Below, one piece after another: positions 34,321-44,183 of a stretch of DNA of 54,411 bases. The stretch's first letter is position 1. The number at the start of each line of letters is the position of its first letter. The position numbers and the translations under genes were made by a program. The notes beneath the pieces were generated by a model, which worked only from the letters and a program-made list of their open reading frames with translations, made no database searches and was not told the DNA's origin. Location: the NCBI RefSeq assembly GCF_004794465.1, contig NZ_SSDJ01000137.1:1-54411 (forward strand), read 5' to 3'. This stretch comes from Microbacterium sp. K24. Its GTDB lineage: Bacteria > Actinomycetota > Actinomycetes > Actinomycetales > Microbacteriaceae.

Positions 34321-35553
34321 GTGACCCTGCTCCCTGTCCCCGACACCGCGATCATCGTCGTCGCCGCAGGCTCCGGCACCCGTCTCGACGCCGGAGCACC
34401 CAAGGCGCTGGTCGGCATCGACGCGCATTCGATCCTCCGGCACGCGCTCGACGGCGTCTTCGCGGCCGCCCCGGCCCAGGTGATCGTGGTCGCCCCGGCC
34501 GGACACGAGGGCGACGCGGAGGCCGAACTCGAAGCGGCGGCCGGTGAGCGCCGGGATCTCGGTCGTGTCGTCACCGGCGGTGCGACCCGCCAGCAGTCCG
34601 TCGCCGCAGGGCTCGCGGCGCTCTGGGGCGATGTGACGACCGTTCTCGTGCACGATGCGGCCCGTGCCCTGACGCCGCCCGCTCAGATCGATGCCGTCGC
34701 CGCCGCGGTGACGGCGGACACGGGTGTCATCCCCGCGCTCCCCGTCGTGGACACTCTCAAGCGGGTCGAGGCCGACGCGGTCGTCGGTCCGGTCGACCGC
34801 GCAGAGCTGGCCGCGGCGCAGACTCCGCAGGGATTCCCCCGGGGTCTCCTCGAGGAGGCGTATGCGGCGGCCCTCGGCTCCGGCATCGAGTACACCGACG
34901 ATGCAGCGCTGTTCGCGGCATCCGGTCATCCCGTGCGACACGTCGACGGTTCCGAGCTGGCGTTCAAGATCACGACGCCCGCCGACCTCGAACGCGCGCG
35001 GCACCTGCTGACAGCATCCGGCGGCGCGACACCCGCGCCCTCCGAAGCTCGACCCCGCATCACCGGGCTGCCGCGGGTCGGCCTCGGCACCGATGTGCAC
35101 GCCTTCGGAGGCGAGGGCCACCTCTGGCTCGCCGGTCTGGAGTGGCCGGGGGAGCCGCCGCTGTCGGGTCACTCCGACGGGGACGCGGTCGCGCACGCCA
35201 TCGTGGATGCCCTGCTCGGCGCCGCCGGTCTCGGCGACATCGGCGAGCACTTCGGCACCGCGCATCCGGAGTACGCGGGGGCGCACGCCGAGGTCTTCCT
35301 GGCCCGCACCAGAGAACTGCTCGATGCCGCGGGGTTCGTGATCGGCAACGTGTCGGCGCAGTTCCAGGGGAACCGGCCGCGATTCAGTGCCCGCCGGGCC
35401 GAGGCCGAGGCGGTGCTGTCGAGGGCTCTCGGCGGGGCACCCGTGTCGGTCACGGCCACGACGACCGACGGCCTCGGTTTCCCGGGACGGGGCGAGGGCA
35501 TCTCGGTCACGGCGGTCGCCCTGGTCGTGCCCGACGAATCACGGAGAGTGTGA
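34321..35553 (+). CDS. ispDF: bifunctional IspD/IspF (MEP cytidylyltransferase / MECDP synthase)
   Basis: 410 residues from a GTG. Residues 1-230 are Isp[46 protein letters not shown] and [13 protein letters not shown] short Ala/Pro linker follows. Residues ~245-410 are Isp[12 protein letters not shown] and [14 protein letters not shown] (metal ligands Asp, His, His), [13 protein letters not shown] and [15 protein letters not shown]. Steps 3 and 5 of the non-mevalonate isoprenoid pathway. Separate genes are common in actinobacteria; the fusion occurs in several Microbacteriaceae. Confidence 0.95.
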   Translation: MTLLPVPDTAIIVVAAGSGTRLDAGAPKALVGIDAHSILRHALDGVFAAAPAQVIVVAPAGHEGDAEAELEAAAGERRDLGRVVTGGATRQQSVAAGLAALWGDVTTVLVHDAARALTPPAQIDAVAAAVTADTGVIPALPVVDTLKRVEADAVVGPVDRAELAAAQTPQGFPRGLLEEAYAAALGSGIEYTDDAALFAASGHPVRHVDGSELAFKITTPADLERARHLLTASGGATPAPSEARPRITGLPRVGLGTDVHAFGGEGHLWLAGLEWPGEPPLSGHSDGDAVAHAIVDALLGAAGLGDIGEHFGTAHPEYAGAHAEVFLARTRELLDAAGFVIGNVSAQFQGNRPRFSARRAEAEAVLSRALGGAPVSVTATTTDGLGFPGRGEGISVTAVALVVPDESRRV

Positions 35554-35615
35554 CGTTTCGCGGAGGATTTCGCCCGATCGGTCCGTGATTCGTCACATCG
35601 TCCGCGATTCGTCAC
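35533..35615. repeat. four-copy mirrored repeat between ispDF and cysS
   Basis: Two copies of a TCCG[TC]GATTCGTCAC motif lie at 35582-35596 and 35601-35615, 19 nt apart. Two inverted copies lie at 35533-35545 and 35550-35564, with the same 19-nt spacing. The first lies in the end of ispDF, the second covers its stop codon. The array can fold into a large cruciform or serve as a double operator. Confidence 0.75.
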
Positions 35616-35656
35616 CCGGCGGCGGGCGTTCAGCCGTGCCCGAGTAGGCTTGAGCG

Positions 35657-37057
35657 GTGACACTCCGCCTCTACGACACCCGCGCTGCGACCCTGCGCGA
35701 CTTCGTGCCTCTCGACTCCGAGAACATCACGATGTACGTCTGCGGACCCACCGTCCAGTCGGGCCCGCACATCGGGCACATCCGCGGCGCTCTGAGCTTC
35801 GACCTGCTGCGCCGGTGGCTCGCGCACCGGTACGGCCGCGTGACCTTCGTCCGCAATGTCACCGACATCGACGACAAGGTGCTCGCCAACGCGAAGGATG
35901 CCGAGCCGTGGTGGGCTCTGGCGTATCGGATGGAGCAGGAGTTCACCGCGGCATATGCCGGTATCGGCATCCTCCCTCCGACGTACGAGCCGCGCGCCAC
36001 GGCATCCGTCCCTCAGATGCAGGAGCTGATCGCGCTGCTCATCGAGCGGGGGCATGCGTACCCGGCTCCGGACGGCTCGGGCGACGTCTACTTCGACGTG
36101 CGGTCCTGGTCGGAGTACGGCGCGCTCACCCACCAGTCGATCGACGCCATGGAGCCGGCAGAGGACGCCGACCCGCGCGGCAAGCGCAACCCGCAGGACT
36201 TCGCCCTCTGGAAGGGGGCCAAGCCCAACGAGCCGGCCGACGCGATCTGGACGTCTCCGTGGGGGGCCGGTCGCCCCGGATGGCACATCGAGTGCTCCGC
36301 CATGTCGAAGCGGTATCTCGGCGCGGACTTCGACATCCACGGCGGAGGCCTCGACCTGCGCTTCCCGCACCACGAGAACGAACTCGCGCAGTCGACCGCC
36401 GCAGGCGACGGCTTCGCCCGCTACTGGGTGCACAACGGCCTGGTGACGGTGAACGGGCAGAAGATGTCAAAATCGCTCGGCAACTTCACGCTCGCCGCCG
36501 ATGTGCTGGCCGCGCACGACCCGCTCGTCGTGCGCTACGCCCTCGCCGCAGCGCACTACCGCTCCAGCCTCGACCTCTCGGAGTCGTCGTGGGCGGAGGC
36601 GGAGGCGGCGCTCGGGCGCATCAGCACGTTCCTGCAGCGTGCCGCGCGCACCGCCGGAGGCGGCATCGGGTTCTTCGCCTCGCAGAGCCTCCCCGAGGCG
36701 TTCACCGCCGCGATGGACGACGATCTCGGTGTGCCGCAGGCGCTCGCCGTGCTGCACGAGACGGTGCGCGCGGGCAACTCCGCGCTCGACGCAGGGGAGA
36801 CGGATGCCGCGCTCGACGCGCTGCGAGCCGTGCTGGCGATGACCTCTGTGCTCGGCCTCACCCCCGCATCGGATGCGAACGCCGGCGCCGAGGCATCCGC
36901 TCTGGACTCCCTCGTCCAGACGATGATCACTCAGCGCGCCCAGGCGCGGGCTGACAAGGACTGGGCGGCGGCGGATCGCATCCGTGACGCGATCGCCGCC
37001 GCAGGAATCACGCTGGAGGACTCTCCGGCCGGAACTCATTGGAGTATCGATGGCTAA
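35657..37057 (+). CDS. cysS: cysteine-tRNA ligase
   Basis: 466 residues from a GTG. Zn ligands include the N-terminal Cys in YVCGPTVQSGPHIGH (HIGH motif at PHIGH) and the WHIECSAMS and HHENELAQS blocks; KMSKSLGNF starts at Lys269. The unusual TCA-AAA codons inside KMSKS stand out from the GC-rich codon use. Overlaps rlmB by 8 bp. Confidence 0.96.
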   Translation: MTLRLYDTRAATLRDFVPLDSENITMYVCGPTVQSGPHIGHIRGALSFDLLRRWLAHRYGRVTFVRNVTDIDDKVLANAKDAEPWWALAYRMEQEFTAAYAGIGILPPTYEPRATASVPQMQELIALLIERGHAYPAPDGSGDVYFDVRSWSEYGALTHQSIDAMEPAEDADPRGKRNPQDFALWKGAKPNEPADAIWTSPWGAGRPGWHIECSAMSKRYLGADFDIHGGGLDLRFPHHENELAQSTAAGDGFARYWVHNGLVTVNGQKMSKSLGNFTLAADVLAAHDPLVVRYALAAAHYRSSLDLSESSWAEAEAALGRISTFLQRAARTAGGGIGFFASQSLPEAFTAAMDDDLGVPQALAVLHETVRAGNSALDAGETDAALDALRAVLAMTSVLGLTPASDANAGAEASALDSLVQTMITQRAQARADKDWAAADRIRDAIAAAGITLEDSPAGTHWSIDG

Positions 37058-38063
37058 GCCAGGGCGCCCCGGCGCGAGCAAGGGAAACAAGAAGGGCCCG
37101 ACCAAGGGCACCGGAGGACTCGGACGCAAGGCCCTCGAGGGTCGCGGACCGACCCCGAAGGCGGAGGACCGCGCCTGGCACCCCGCCGGCAAGCGCAAGG
37201 CCGCGGCCGAGCGCTACGCGGCATCCGGCGGGAAGGGCAAGCCGAACCAGCGCCAGGCGTCGGGCGGCAACCCCAACCGCTCTGCGCGCGCGAAGGACAA
37301 CACGTCCGAGGCCGAGACGGTCACCGGCCGCAACTCGGTGCTCGAGGCGCTCCGCGCCAAGATCCCGGCGACCGCGTTCCACATCGCGCAGCGAGTCGAG
37401 ATGGACGACCGCGTCAAGGAGATGTTGTCGATCGCGACCCACCGCGGCATCCCGGTGCTGGAGGTCACCCGCCAGGAGCTCGACCGCATGGCGGGCTTCG
37501 ACGGCGTGCACCAGGGCGTCGCCATCAAGGTGCCGCCCTACGAGTACGCGCACCCGCAGGACCTGCTCGAGCAGGCGATCGATCGCGGCCAGGTGCCGCT
37601 GTTCGTCGCCCTCGACGGCATCACCGATCCGCGCAACCTCGGGGCCGTCATCCGCTCGGCGGCGGCATTCGGCGCCCACGGCGTGATCCTGCCGCAGCGT
37701 CGCTCGGCCGGCGTCAACTCCGCGGTGTGGAAGACGAGCGCCGGTGCGGTCGCGCGCACGCCCGTCGCGCTCGCGACGAACCTCACGACGCAGCTCAAGG
37801 AGTTCAAGAAGCAGGGCGTCTTCATCCTCGGGCTCGCCGGCGACGGCGACGTCTCGCTGCCGGACCTGCAGCTCGCCGATCGGCCCGTGGTCATCGTCGC
37901 CGGCTCCGAGGGCAAGGGGCTCTCCCGCCTCGTCCGCGAGACGTGCGACCAGATCGTCTCGATCCCGATCTCGGCGTCGACCGAGTCGCTGAACGCGGGT
38001 ATCGCGACGTCCGTCGCGCTGTACCAGGTCGCGACCGTCCGCGGCGCGAAGAAGAAGTCCTAG
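37050..38063 (+). CDS. rlmB: 23S rRNA (guanosine-2'-O)-methyltransferase RlmB
   Basis: 337 residues. A long Lys/Gly/Arg-rich N-terminal extension (about 90 residues, e.g. KPGRPGASKGNKKGPTKG) precedes a SPOUT domain: VTGRNSVLEALRAKIPA, GVHQGVAIKVPPYEY, VALDGITDPRNLGAVIRSAAAFGAHGVILP, VAGSEGKGLSRLVRETCD and the knot end SIPISASTESLNAGIATSVALYQ. Methylates 23S rRNA G2251 in the P-loop. The basic extension probably binds rRNA; it is typical in actinobacteria. Confidence 0.95.
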   Translation: MAKPGRPGASKGNKKGPTKGTGGLGRKALEGRGPTPKAEDRAWHPAGKRKAAAERYAASGGKGKPNQRQASGGNPNRSARAKDNTSEAETVTGRNSVLEALRAKIPATAFHIAQRVEMDDRVKEMLSIATHRGIPVLEVTRQELDRMAGFDGVHQGVAIKVPPYEYAHPQDLLEQAIDRGQVPLFVALDGITDPRNLGAVIRSAAAFGAHGVILPQRRSAGVNSAVWKTSAGAVARTPVALATNLTTQLKEFKKQGVFILGLAGDGDVSLPDLQLADRPVVIVAGSEGKGLSRLVRETCDQIVSIPISASTESLNAGIATSVALYQVATVRGAKKKS

Positions 38064-38073
38064 GAGGACGCGC

Positions 38074-38715
38074 ATGGCTCGCATCACGGTTCTCGGAGGC
38101 ACCGGCTATGCCGGACGTCACATCGTCGCGGAAGCCGTGGCCCGCGGGCACGCGGTGATCGCGGTCTCGCGTTCCGAGCCCTCCGACCCGGTGGCCGGTG
38201 CGGCGTACGTGCAGCGTTCCGTGCTCGATGTCGACGACGTCGTGGCGACCTTCGACGGAGCGGATGCCGTCGTGTGGGCGCTGTCGCCGCGCGGCGACAT
38301 GGAGGACAAGGTTCTCGGGGCGCTGCAGAGCGTCGCCGGGGCGCTTGTCGGCACAGAGACCCGCCTCGGAGTGATCGGCGGTGCCGGCGGCAGCCTCGTC
38401 GCTCCCGGCGGTCCGCGGCTGTTCGACCAGGGCTTCCCCGAGGAGTACAAGGCCGAGGCGCAGGTCGGCATCGACTCGCTCGCCTTCCTGGAGAGCACGG
38501 ATACCGGCCTCGACTGGTTCTTCGTGCACCCGGCGGAGGAGTTCGGGGCGTGGGCCGAGGGCGAGCGCACCGGTCACTACCGCGACGGCGGTGACGTGAT
38601 CGTGCGGGATGCCGAGGGCAGGTCGCGGATCTCCGGCGCCGACCTCGCGGTCGCGGTCGTCGACGAGATCGAACAGGGCAGACACCACCGCGAGCGGTTC
38701 ACCGTCGGCTACTGA
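38074..38715 (+). CDS. NAD(P)H-binding oxidoreductase-like protein
   Basis: 213 residues, atypical SDR. The Rossmann start is ITVLGGTGYAGRHIVAEAVARGH (GGTGYAG), followed by GADAVVWALSP and RLGVIGGAGGSLVAPGG; the catalytic Tyr/Lys of classical SDRs is not evident, so it is closer to the NAD(P)H-binding (NmrA-like) group. It starts 10 bp after rlmB and is probably co-transcribed. Confidence 0.85.
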   Translation: MARITVLGGTGYAGRHIVAEAVARGHAVIAVSRSEPSDPVAGAAYVQRSVLDVDDVVATFDGADAVVWALSPRGDMEDKVLGALQSVAGALVGTETRLGVIGGAGGSLVAPGGPRLFDQGFPEEYKAEAQVGIDSLAFLESTDTGLDWFFVHPAEEFGAWAEGERTGHYRDGGDVIVRDAEGRSRISGADLAVAVVDEIEQGRHHRERFTVGY

Positions 38716-38727
38716 GGCCGGCCGCGG

Positions 38728-40032
38728 TCACACCAGATCGCGCCAGTCGACCTCGTCTTCGTCGTCGGCGAGCGACAGATTGCCGGTGATGACCGGCAGG
38801 CTCATGGTCTCGGTGGGCGGGCCCATGATCGTGGCCTCGTCGCGCCGGTGACGCAGCACCTCGTTGATGTAGCTCGTCAGCACCTCGGCGAGGGGCACGG
38901 AGCGCCCCTGAGCCTGTGACAGGTACCAGCGGTGCTCGAGCACCTGGTGGAAGACCTCGGCCGGCTCGAGCTTGGTGCGCAGCTCGTAGGGGATGGCGCG
39001 CACGACCGGCTCGAAGACGCGCGTCAGCCACTCGTGCGCGTACATCTCCTCGTCGGCCCACTGCTTGGTGGAACGGGCGCGGAACTCGTCGAGGTCGTTG
39101 AGCAGACGCCGCGCCTGGTTCTCCTCGACATCGAGGCCGGTGAGACGGATGAGGCGGCGCTGGTGATGCCCGGCGTCGACGACCTTCGGCTGGATCTCGA
39201 CCTCCGTGCCGTCCGCGGTGGTCGACATCGACATCTCGTCGATGTCGAAGCCGAGAGCGTTGAGGCGCTCGACCCGCTCGGTGATGCGCCAGGTCTCCGC
39301 GGTCGAGAACGACTCCTGGGCGGTCAGCTCCGCCCACAGCGAGCGGTACGACGACACGATGCCGTCGGCGATCGCCACGGCATCCACGCCGTGCTCCAAT
39401 CGTCCGCCGGCGGCGAGGTCCATGATCTCGCCGGCGATGTTGGTGCGGGCGAGGTCGAGGTCGTAGGCGCGCTGGCCGTCGGTCAGCCCCTCCTCGTGCA
39501 GTTCGCCGGTCTCGGCATCCACCAGATAGGCGGCGAAGGCGCCCGCATCGCGACGGAAGAGGGTGTTGGAGAGCGACACGTCGCCCCAGTAGAACCCCAC
39601 GTTGTGCAGACGCACCAGCAGCAGCGCGAGGGCGTCGACCAGTCGGGTGGCCGTGTCGGGGCGCAGCACCCGGGTGAACAGGGCGCGGTAGGGCATCGAG
39701 AAGCGCAGGTGCGACGTGACCAGGGCTGCGGGCAGCGGTTCGCCCGCGGCGTCCGTCCGTCCGGCGATCACCGCCACCCGGTCGACGCAGGGAACGTCGA
39801 GGCGCGCGAGGTTGCCGAGCATGTCGTACTCCCGCTGGGCCATCTCGGCGGTCGTCTCCTTCACGGCGATGACGCGGCCCGACAGGTCCGCGAAGCGGAC
39901 CAGATGGCGGGAGAGCCCCTTCGGAAGCGACACGATGTGCTCGGAGGGCCATTTCGCCAGGGTCGTCGACCAGGGGAGCGACAGCAGCCCGGGGTCGACC
40001 TTGCTGGCGGTGATGCGGAGGGAATCCTGCAT
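38728..40032 (-). CDS. DUF4032 protein with kinase-like fold
   Basis: 434 residues. The N-terminal half has LVRFADLSGRVIAVKETTAEMAQREYDML and a catalytic-loop-like NVGFYWGDVSLSNTLFRRDAG..YLVDAETGE, the pattern of Kdo/WaaP-type protein kinase-like folds: Asp in GDVSLSN and Asp in VDAETGE. The C-terminal half is the DUF4032 domain. Substrate unknown. Convergent with the oxidoreductase gene. Confidence 0.85.
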   Translation of the reverse strand: MQDSLRITASKVDPGLLSLPWSTTLAKWPSEHIVSLPKGLSRHLVRFADLSGRVIAVKETTAEMAQREYDMLGNLARLDVPCVDRVAVIAGRTDAAGEPLPAALVTSHLRFSMPYRALFTRVLRPDTATRLVDALALLLVRLHNVGFYWGDVSLSNTLFRRDAGAFAAYLVDAETGELHEEGLTDGQRAYDLDLARTNIAGEIMDLAAGGRLEHGVDAVAIADGIVSSYRSLWAELTAQESFSTAETWRITERVERLNALGFDIDEMSMSTTADGTEVEIQPKVVDAGHHQRRLIRLTGLDVEENQARRLLNDLDEFRARSTKQWADEEMYAHEWLTRVFEPVVRAIPYELRTKLEPAEVFHQVLEHRWYLSQAQGRSVPLAEVLTSYINEVLRHRRDEATIMGPPTETMSLPVITGNLSLADDEDEVDWRDLV

Positions 40033-40065
40033 GGCGCTCCAGGGGCAGTCGGCGGGAAAGCAGAA

Positions 40066-40100
40066 GCGGCGCGGGCGACCCGAAGGTCGACCCGCGCCGC
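40066..40100 (-). terminator. terminator of the ABC ATPase gene
   Basis: GCGGCGCGGG-C-GACC-CGAA-GGTC-GA-CCCGCGCCGC folds to a long hairpin with a CGAA loop directly after the minus-strand ABC gene. Confidence 0.82.
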
Positions 40101-40111
40101 ATCTCGTGGAA

Positions 40112-41218
<1,107 letters not shown>

Positions 41219-41450
41219 TTTTGTTTCTCCTCACCGGCAGGTACGTGCCGGACGATCCGTAGTGATGGAAGTGGCGGAACAGGCCGCCATGACCCGTCTT
41301 TGGGTCGGGATCAGTATGACACGAACCCCGGCACCTGGGTATTTCTCAGCCTGGCTGGTTAACATCGAACTTGGCCGCGCATCGCGGCGATCGTCGCCCC
41401 GAGCGATGGTCGGGGCCAACCCGGACCCCCTCAGACTTTCAAGAGGAACG

Positions 41451-42404
41451 ATGTCGAGCGACGAAACGCCGAACGTCCCCACGCCTCGCAATTCCCGCGA
41501 GGCCGTGCGGGAGAAGGCCCAGCAGGTGCACGCGCAGCAGTCCAGGGCGCGACTCATGCGACGGATCATCATCGGCGCCGTCGCGGTCGTGGCCGTGGGT
41601 GCGATCGGCACAGCGGTCACCCTCGCCGTCTCCGCGCAGGTGTCCAAGCCGCAGCTCACCCCGACGGGGATGGAGTCGGACGGTGTGGTCGTCAACGACA
41701 TCGCCGCCGTCGCCGCTGCCGGTGACGCGCTCACCACTCCGAGCCCCGAGCCCACCGAGGCCGGCGCGACCGAGACCCCGGCACCGGAGCCGACGGCGCC
41801 CGAGCGCGTCGAGATCCATGTGTACGTCGACTACCTCTCGCCCGACGCGGGAGAGTTCGAGCGTGCGAACTCGCGCCAGCTGGCGAGCTGGATCAGCGAA
41901 GGAGCCGTCTCGGTGAGCTATCACCCGGTCGCCCTGCTGACGGCCAGCTCGAACGGCACCAAGTACTCGCTGCGTGCGGCGGCCGCGGCGGCATGCGTCG
42001 CGACGCACTCGCCCGACAAGTTCTACGCGTTCAACCACGATCTGCTCGACAACCAGCCCAAGGTCGGCAGCGACGGTCTCTCCGACGCGCAGCTGGCGAA
42101 TGCGGCCGCAGCCGTCGGCGTGGACAACGCCAAGGCGGTGCGCTCCTGCATCGAGGGCGGCGACTTCGTGACCTGGGCGAAGGATGCGACGACGCGTGCG
42201 CTCGACGGTCCTCTCGCCGGATCCGACGACCTGGTGCTGTCCTCGGCGCCGATGATCGTCGCGAACGGCGAGGCCTACGTGGGTGCGCTCGACGACCCGC
42301 AGGAGTTCTCGCAGTTCGTGCTCACCGTCGACAACGACGCCTCGCAGCAGTCGAACGAGACCCCGACGCCGTCCGCCAGCCCCACCGCGACGCCCACCCC
42401 GTAG
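41451..42404 (+). CDS. membrane-anchored thioredoxin-fold (DsbA-like) protein without CxxC
   Basis: 317 residues. A charged cytoplasmic N-terminus, one membrane helix (about 38-60), a Pro/Thr/Glu linker and a DsbA/thioredoxin_4 domain starting IHVYVDYLSPDAGEFE. In active members this segment reads YxDYxCPYCxxFE; here both cysteines are absent (SPDA). Later parts (ALLTASSNGTKYSLRAAAAAACVA, FVTWAKDATTRAL, APMIVANGEAYVG) keep the fold. It probably lacks thiol redox activity and may be a scaffold or substrate binder. The C-terminal tail is Pro/Thr/Ser rich. AAGAGG precedes the ATG. Confidence 0.85.
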   Translation: MSSDETPNVPTPRNSREAVREKAQQVHAQQSRARLMRRIIIGAVAVVAVGAIGTAVTLAVSAQVSKPQLTPTGMESDGVVVNDIAAVAAAGDALTTPSPEPTEAGATETPAPEPTAPERVEIHVYVDYLSPDAGEFERANSRQLASWISEGAVSVSYHPVALLTASSNGTKYSLRAAAAAACVATHSPDKFYAFNHDLLDNQPKVGSDGLSDAQLANAAAAVGVDNAKAVRSCIEGGDFVTWAKDATTRALDGPLAGSDDLVLSSAPMIVANGEAYVGALDDPQEFSQFVLTVDNDASQQSNETPTPSASPTATPTP

Positions 42405-42445
42405 TTCGTCGTGGGGATGATGCCATCGGTAAGCTGGTGGCGTCC

Positions 42446-42518
42446 GCCGACTTGGCGCAATTGGTAGCGCACCGTACTTGTAATACGGGGGTTACGGGTT
42501 CGAGTCCCGTAGTCGGCT
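42446..42518 (+). tRNA. tRNA-Thr(UGU), prophage attachment gene
   Basis: 73 nt. Acceptor GCCGACT/AGTCGGC, D stem GCGC/GCGC, anticodon stem CCGTA/TACGG around CTTGTAA (anticodon TGT), T stem ACGGG/CCCGT. CC follows the discriminator T. The prophage integrase gene starts its 3' end only 57 bp away, so the tRNA 3' half is the likely attL core and the gene is restored by phage-borne sequence. Confidence 0.95.
42496..42518 (+). other. likely attL core within the tRNA-Thr 3' end
   Basis: Tyrosine integrases of this class recombine in the T-arm/3' end of tRNA genes, and the integrase is adjacent. The boundary is an estimate: attR lies outside the window, so the duplicated core cannot be measured. 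Confidence 0.45.
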
Positions 42519-42526
42519 CCGTACAC

Positions 42527-42568
42527 GAAGGCCCTGCATCCGCATGATTCCGCGGGTGCAGGGCCTTC
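42527..42568. terminator. terminator between tRNA-Thr and integrase
   Basis: GAAGGCCCTGCA pairs with TGCAGGGCCTTC over an 18-nt loop; usable for both convergent units. Confidence 0.8.
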
Positions 42569-42575
42569 GTCGTGT

Positions 42576-43721
42576 TCAGGCGAGGAGGGCTGCCCACGTT
42601 CTGCCCACACTCTGCGCGCGGGCGGCCTCCTCCAGCTTGCTCGAGACGGCGCTCAGGTCGTCATCGAACAGGTCAGCATAGACGTCGAGGGTGATGGCTG
42701 CGGACTCGTGGCCAAGCATCCGCTGCAGCGCTTTCACGTTCGCGCCAGACGCGATGGCGAGGGATGCCGCGGTGTGACGAAGGTCGTGCGCGGTGATGCG
42801 TGGGAAGCTCGGGTCGGCGCTCTGAACCCGCGAGACTGCACCCTCGAACCATCCGTTGCCGAAGCGCGGCGGTCGTAGGTGCTGGATGCCGTCGCCGAAG
42901 AGGAGATCGTCGGGCCCTTTCCCGCGTGCCGAGCGCTCGAGCAGCGGCGCGATGAACTTCGGGAACGGCACCGAGCGGATCTGCCAGGTCTTCGGGGTGC
43001 CGACGTGTATCACGCCGTCGACCTGCACGGCGTTCTCTTCGACGTGCAGGCGTTGGCGGAGGAGGTTGACGTTCCGTACGCGGAGCGCTGCCGCCTCGCC
43101 CCAGCGCAGGCCGGTGTAGGCAAGCGTGAGCACGAGCTCAGGTCGGGCGGACTCGGCCGCGAGCGTGTGCACCTGATCATGGGAGAGATAGACGCGCCCG
43201 GCCTTCCGCTTCGGCTTCCGCGGAAGGTTCTTGATGCCGCGAGCGGGGTTACGCGCGATGCGCCGATCGTCGACGGCGGAATCGAGGATGCCGGCGAGCA
43301 CGCCGAGCGCGCGCAGGGCGACGGTAGCGCTGCGGCCCTTCGTGCCGTCGGGCTTGTCCTGGGTCAGCTCCATCACCCACGCCTTCACCTCGGAGGGGAC
43401 GATGCCGCCGACTTCGCGCTCGCCCCATTGAGGCTCGACGTGAAGACGCCAAGCGATCGGCAGCTGCGCGAGTGCGGACGGCTTCAGTGAGGCCTTCCCC
43501 GCGATCCACGTTGCGTACAGCTGGCCGACGGTGACACGTGCGAGCGACGGGTCGAGGTACTCCCCGCGGGCCTTCGACACGGTGACTGAGGCGAGGAACA
43601 GCTCCGCCTCTTTCTTCGTGCGGAAGCCGCGCTTATCCGTCTGCGACTTGTCCGGCTTCCGGTAGCGGACTCGATACCGCTTGCCGCCGGCGGTCTCGTA
43701 GGCGCTGACGGTTCCGCTCAT
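42576..43721 (-). CDS. int: prophage tyrosine integrase
   Basis: 381 residues. An N-terminal AP2-like arm-binding segment (KRYRVRYRKPDKSQTDKRGF), a SAM-like core-binding domain and a catalytic domain with Arg in YTGLRWGEAA, HDLRHTAAS (H-x-L-R-H), LGHESAAIT and nucleophile Tyr in LDVYADLFDD. It recombines attP with the tRNA-Thr gene. The ATG shares one base with the upstream stop codon, so it is in an operon with the ImmA-like and repressor genes. Confidence 0.95.
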   Translation of the reverse strand: MSGTVSAYETAGGKRYRVRYRKPDKSQTDKRGFRTKKEAELFLASVTVSKARGEYLDPSLARVTVGQLYATWIAGKASLKPSALAQLPIAWRLHVEPQWGEREVGGIVPSEVKAWVMELTQDKPDGTKGRSATVALRALGVLAGILDSAVDDRRIARNPARGIKNLPRKPKRKAGRVYLSHDQVHTLAAESARPELVLTLAYTGLRWGEAAALRVRNVNLLRQRLHVEENAVQVDGVIHVGTPKTWQIRSVPFPKFIAPLLERSARGKGPDDLLFGDGIQHLRPPRFGNGWFEGAVSRVQSADPSFPRITAHDLRHTAASLAIASGANVKALQRMLGHESAAITLDVYADLFDDDLSAVSSKLEEAARAQSVGRTWAALLA

Positions 43722-44158
43722 CAGTGCACCTCGACGCGATGGGCGAACTGTCCGCTTCCCATACGGGGATCGACGTAGACCGCGGTGTCTGTGCGCAGGA
43801 GCGTGCTGCGATAGACGACGACGAGCTCGTCAGGCACGTTCAGGTCGATCGCCATGGCGGTCACGTGACCGTCGCGGTGCCGCTCGGCCTCGGCGTAGGC
43901 ATCCGGAGTGATGAGCGTCTGCGCCGCCCAGATGTTCGCCGCGGCCTCCTGGCGCTTCCGGATGAGACCGAACTCGGTCGGGCGGTGTCCGAGCACGTGG
44001 TGGCCGATTTCGTGACACATGACGCCGCGGAGGATGCGGCCGCGCATCCCCGGCGTGAGTTCGATGTGGCTCGAGCCAGGAGCGTAGCCGCTCCGGTGAG
44101 TGCCGCGGTGCTCGCGGACTGTCAGGCCTAGATCGGCTGCGAGATTCCAGATGTCCAT
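43721..44158 (-). CDS. ImmA/IrrE-family metallopeptidase
   Basis: 145 residues from the ATG at 44158 (MDIWNLAADLGLTVREH). Zinc site CHEIGHHVLGH (HExxH). The C-terminal part has AANIWAAQTLITPDAYAE, typical of phage ImmA. In Bacillus ICEBs1 and related phages, ImmA cleaves the adjacent repressor to cause induction. It lies between integrase and repressor, the expected position for that role; cleavage of this repressor is inferred. Confidence 0.9.
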   Translation of the reverse strand: MDIWNLAADLGLTVREHRGTHRSGYAPGSSHIELTPGMRGRILRGVMCHEIGHHVLGHRPTEFGLIRKRQEAAANIWAAQTLITPDAYAEAERHRDGHVTAMAIDLNVPDELVVVYRSTLLRTDTAVYVDPRMGSGQFAHRVEVH

Positions 44159-44183
44159 GCGGTACCCCCTCGGTGAAGCATGG

